DNA of 64,000 bases from Hoeflea_A sp039025395 (GTDB taxonomy: Bacteria > Pseudomonadota > Alphaproteobacteria > Rhizobiales > Rhizobiaceae): assembly GCA_039025395.1 (NCBI GenBank), contig JBCCOK010000013.1, positions 20,249-84,248 on the forward strand, in the 5' to 3' direction. Both the position numbers and the translations under genes were made by a program. Below, piece by piece: positions 62,000 through 64,000 of this stretch. The stretch's first letter is position 1; every line of letters starts with the position of its first letter. The notes under the pieces were generated by a model. The model did no database searches, was not told where the DNA came from, and worked only from the letters and a program-made list of their open reading frames with translations.

Positions 62000-63874
62000 A
62001 TGCCTTTCGCACCGTCTCATCCGATGCGCAGTCTCGCCGATATCAAGCGGCTTGAGGAAACGCCGTTTGATGAAGCATGCGGCGTTGCAAGCACCTATGA
62101 GATTTTCGCCGAATCGGCGCGCGCTTTTGGCCCCCGGACAGCGCTGACTTTCCTGCGCAGCGGAGATCCGGAAGAAGCACCGTTGCGCCTGACCTATGCC
62201 GAGCTGTTTGCCGGCATCACCCGTACCGCCAACCTGTTTCACCATATGGGTATCGGGCACCGCGATGCCGTCGCAGCGCTTCTTCCCGGATGTATTGAAT
62301 ACCAGCTGGTATTGTGGGGCGCGCAGGCCGCCGGGATCGTTCAGCCGCTCAATCCCCTGCTGACGATCGACAAGCTTTCAAGCCTGATCGAAACCGCCGG
62401 CGCGAAAATTCTTGTCGCCTATGGCGGGCAAGAAGATGCCGGCTATTGGGACAAGGCCATGGCTTTGCGCGCCCGCATTCCGGGTCTCAAACTCCTGCGT
62501 GTCGCGCCGCATGATGAGGAAACACCACCGGCCCACGGCGGCGACGGCGATTTTGAAGCCTTGCTTGCTGATCAGCCGGGCGACAGGCTTATTAGCGGTC
62601 GGCTGATCGCTTCGTCAGACATCGCCGCCTATTTTCATACGGGCGGAACCACCGGCGAGCCGAAGCTTGCCATGCACACCCATGGCAATCAGGTTTTCAC
62701 GGCCTGGGCGAGCGTCCAACTGCAGGGAATGACACCGGACGATATCACCATCAACGGCTATCCGCTGTTCCACGTGGCCGGTGTCCTGCCGGCATCGCTG
62801 ACATCACTTTCCGCCGGTGTCGAGGTCATCATTCCGACCACCACCCTGTTGCGCAATCCGGAGATACGGCGCAACTACTGGCGCATTGTCGAGAAGTACC
62901 GCGTCACCTCGCTTTCCGCGGTGCCGACGGTCCTCGCAGCACTGGCGGAGGTTCCGACACAGGGCGTCGATATCTCGTCGATCCGCTATTGCCGCACTGG
63001 CGCCGCGATCCTGCCGCCTGAACTCGCCAAGCGCTTTGAGGACCGCTTCGGCCTGCATGTGCATGAGAGTTACGGAATGACGGAGATGGCCGGTATAAGC
63101 TCAATCCGCCCGCCCGGCGTTCGCGGCCCGGCCGGCTGCGTCGGCTTCCCCGTTCCCTTTGCACGCACGCGCATCGTCGCCCTCGAATCGGGCGGCGGTC
63201 CGACGGATCGCGACCTGCCGCCGGGACAAAAGGGCATGATCCTGTTCAAGGCACCCAACGTTTTTCCGGGGTTTCTGGACAAAGAACACACGGCCGCTGC
63301 CTTTGCCAAAGACGGCTGGCTGGCGACGGGCGATGTTGGCTGGCTTGACGAACAGGGCCGTATCAACCTGACCGGCCGTTCCAAGGACCTGATCATCCGA
63401 AGCGGTCACAACATCGATCCCAAGATTATCGAAGACGCACTCGGCTCGCACCCGGCTGTCCAGCTTTGCGCAGCAGTCGGTGCGCCTGACGCCTATGCCG
63501 GCGAAATGCCGGTGGCCTTTGCCGTCTTAAAGCCCGGCGCGCCGCCGCCGAGCGAGGACGAACTTGCGGACTGGACGGCCGCGCGTGTCGATGAGCCGCC
63601 TGCGAAACCGAAATCGGTGAGGATTATCGATACCATGCCTGCAACCAATGTCGGCAAGATCTTCAAGCCGGAACTGCGTCGGCTCGCTGCGGAAAACACC
63701 GTGCGCGGGGCTCTTGGCAATTTGCAGGTTGCCCGCGATGCTGAGATTTCGGCAAATCTGTCGACGGACGGAAAAATCTCCGTGACCGTCAGCCTGACCG
63801 ATGCGGCCGGAGCGTCGGCAAGGGATGCGGTTCTGGCACTGCTGGATCCGTTGCCGATCAGAATTGTGGTCTAG
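62000..63874 (+). CDS. acyl-CoA synthetase (AMP-forming)
   Basis: 624 residues of the ANL superfamily. The P-loop-like motif is FHTGGTTGEPKLAMHTH, with YGMTEMAG (motif A5), WLATGDVGWLD and GRSKDLIIRSGHNIDP at the C-terminal hinge. It activates a carboxylic acid to acyl-AMP and then acyl-CoA. It starts 25 nt after ebfC, so it may be cotranscribed with dnaX-ebfC. A later start at 62024 is possible. Chain length is unknown. Confidence 0.92.
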   Translation: MPFAPSHPMRSLADIKRLEETPFDEACGVASTYEIFAESARAFGPRTALTFLRSGDPEEAPLRLTYAELFAGITRTANLFHHMGIGHRDAVAALLPGCIEYQLVLWGAQAAGIVQPLNPLLTIDKLSSLIETAGAKILVAYGGQEDAGYWDKAMALRARIPGLKLLRVAPHDEETPPAHGGDGDFEALLADQPGDRLISGRLIASSDIAAYFHTGGTTGEPKLAMHTHGNQVFTAWASVQLQGMTPDDITINGYPLFHVAGVLPASLTSLSAGVEVIIPTTTLLRNPEIRRNYWRIVEKYRVTSLSAVPTVLAALAEVPTQGVDISSIRYCRTGAAILPPELAKRFEDRFGLHVHESYGMTEMAGISSIRPPGVRGPAGCVGFPVPFARTRIVALESGGGPTDRDLPPGQKGMILFKAPNVFPGFLDKEHTAAAFAKDGWLATGDVGWLDEQGRINLTGRSKDLIIRSGHNIDPKIIEDALGSHPAVQLCAAVGAPDAYAGEMPVAFAVLKPGAPPPSEDELADWTAARVDEPPAKPKSVRIIDTMPATNVGKIFKPELRRLAAENTVRGALGNLQVARDAEISANLSTDGKISVTVSLTDAAGASARDAVLALLDPLPIRIVV

Positions 63875-64000
63875 AGCAAATCAGGTTTAGCTTGAAGCAT
63901 TTGATGGCGGAAGATCGGTTCATTCGGGTTGGCGCGTCGCGCAGCGCGTTGTGGGTCACGGGGCATGCGGCCCAACGACGCCGATGGGCCGATTGTCCGC
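63875..64000. other. right-edge stretch, no gene identified
   Basis: GC-rich, with a short self-complementary GCGCGTCGCGCAGCGCGTT. A minus-strand frame is open from the edge to a stop at 63871-63873, but its 42 codons do not resemble a known protein end. The TAGAGCAAATC start looks like an extragenic repeat seen in this order, which I cannot confirm. Confidence 0.25.

Noticed and set aside
1..64000. CRISPR arrays, tRNA genes, insertion sequences or prophage
   Set aside because: No regularly spaced repeats, no tRNA T-loop/acceptor patterns and no transposase or phage-structural frames were seen on either strand.

Overview
The window is a GC-rich chromosomal segment of an alphaproteobacterium, most likely a free-living Hyphomicrobiales (Rhizobiales) member. 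The evidence is a rhizobial-type cpa/tad pilus locus, a CycM-like cytochrome c - kdsB - pheA neighbourhood, an alphaproteobacterial DnaX with a degenerate zinc-binding region, TTAA-N7-TTAAC (CtrA-type) boxes and many ATGA/TTGA gene overlaps. I see no prophage, insertion sequence, tRNA or CRISPR array. The genus cannot be fixed from the sequence alone.

Layout. 1-4.2 kb: a TetR repressor cut by the left edge with a well-formed operator/promoter, an AAC(3)-family acetyltransferase, and a LysR regulator divergent from a trimethylamine methyltransferase-family gene. 4.5-11.9 kb: a same-strand cassette of two small mutually similar proteins of unknown function, a DyP-type peroxidase, a catalase-fold protein lacking the usual heme-tyrosine motif, and a large class III cyclase/ATPase/TPR protein. 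12-15.5 kb: a small exported protein, then (minus strand) alcohol dehydrogenase, thioesterase, SlyX and a HisC-like aminotransferase. 15.7-24.3 kb: nucleoside uptake and salvage, consisting of an ABC transporter (ATPase plus two permeases), purine nucleoside phosphorylase, DeoA, an aspartic protease, Upp and DeoB. 24.6-36.9 kb: a near-complete Flp/Tad pilus locus with two TadE-like pseudopilins and a CpaC-N-like protein on the minus strand, then flp, cpaA-F, tadB and tadC on the plus strand, and tadD facing them. 37-40.4 kb: M17 aminopeptidase, MarR, NlpC/P60 peptidase and a P-loop kinase-like protein. 40.4-48.1 kb: a yejABEF-type peptide importer with two yejA copies, one broken by a single in-frame amber codon. 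48.4-52.1 kb: cytochrome c, kdsB, pheA and a PPi-type phosphofructokinase. 52.3-55.5 kb: an unusual fusion of a phosphotransferase/kinase domain to three membrane segments and a TolB-like/TPR domain. 55.7-64 kb: housekeeping genes recR, gshB, nudC, a HIT protein, a DUF3224-like protein, the SRP RNA, dnaX, ebfC and an acyl-CoA synthetase.

How the genes work together. The nucleoside block imports nucleosides, phosphorolyses them (PNP, DeoA), isomerises the pentose-1-phosphate (DeoB) and salvages uracil (Upp). The tad locus supplies a full secretion/assembly machine for an Flp pilus. The yej genes import peptides, and M17 plus NlpC/P60 could process peptides or murein stems. The two most unusual elements are the DyP/catalase-like/cyclase cassette at 4.5-11.9 kb and the receptor-kinase-like fusion at 52.3-55.5 kb. 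Both are proposals from gene order and motifs, not demonstrated systems.
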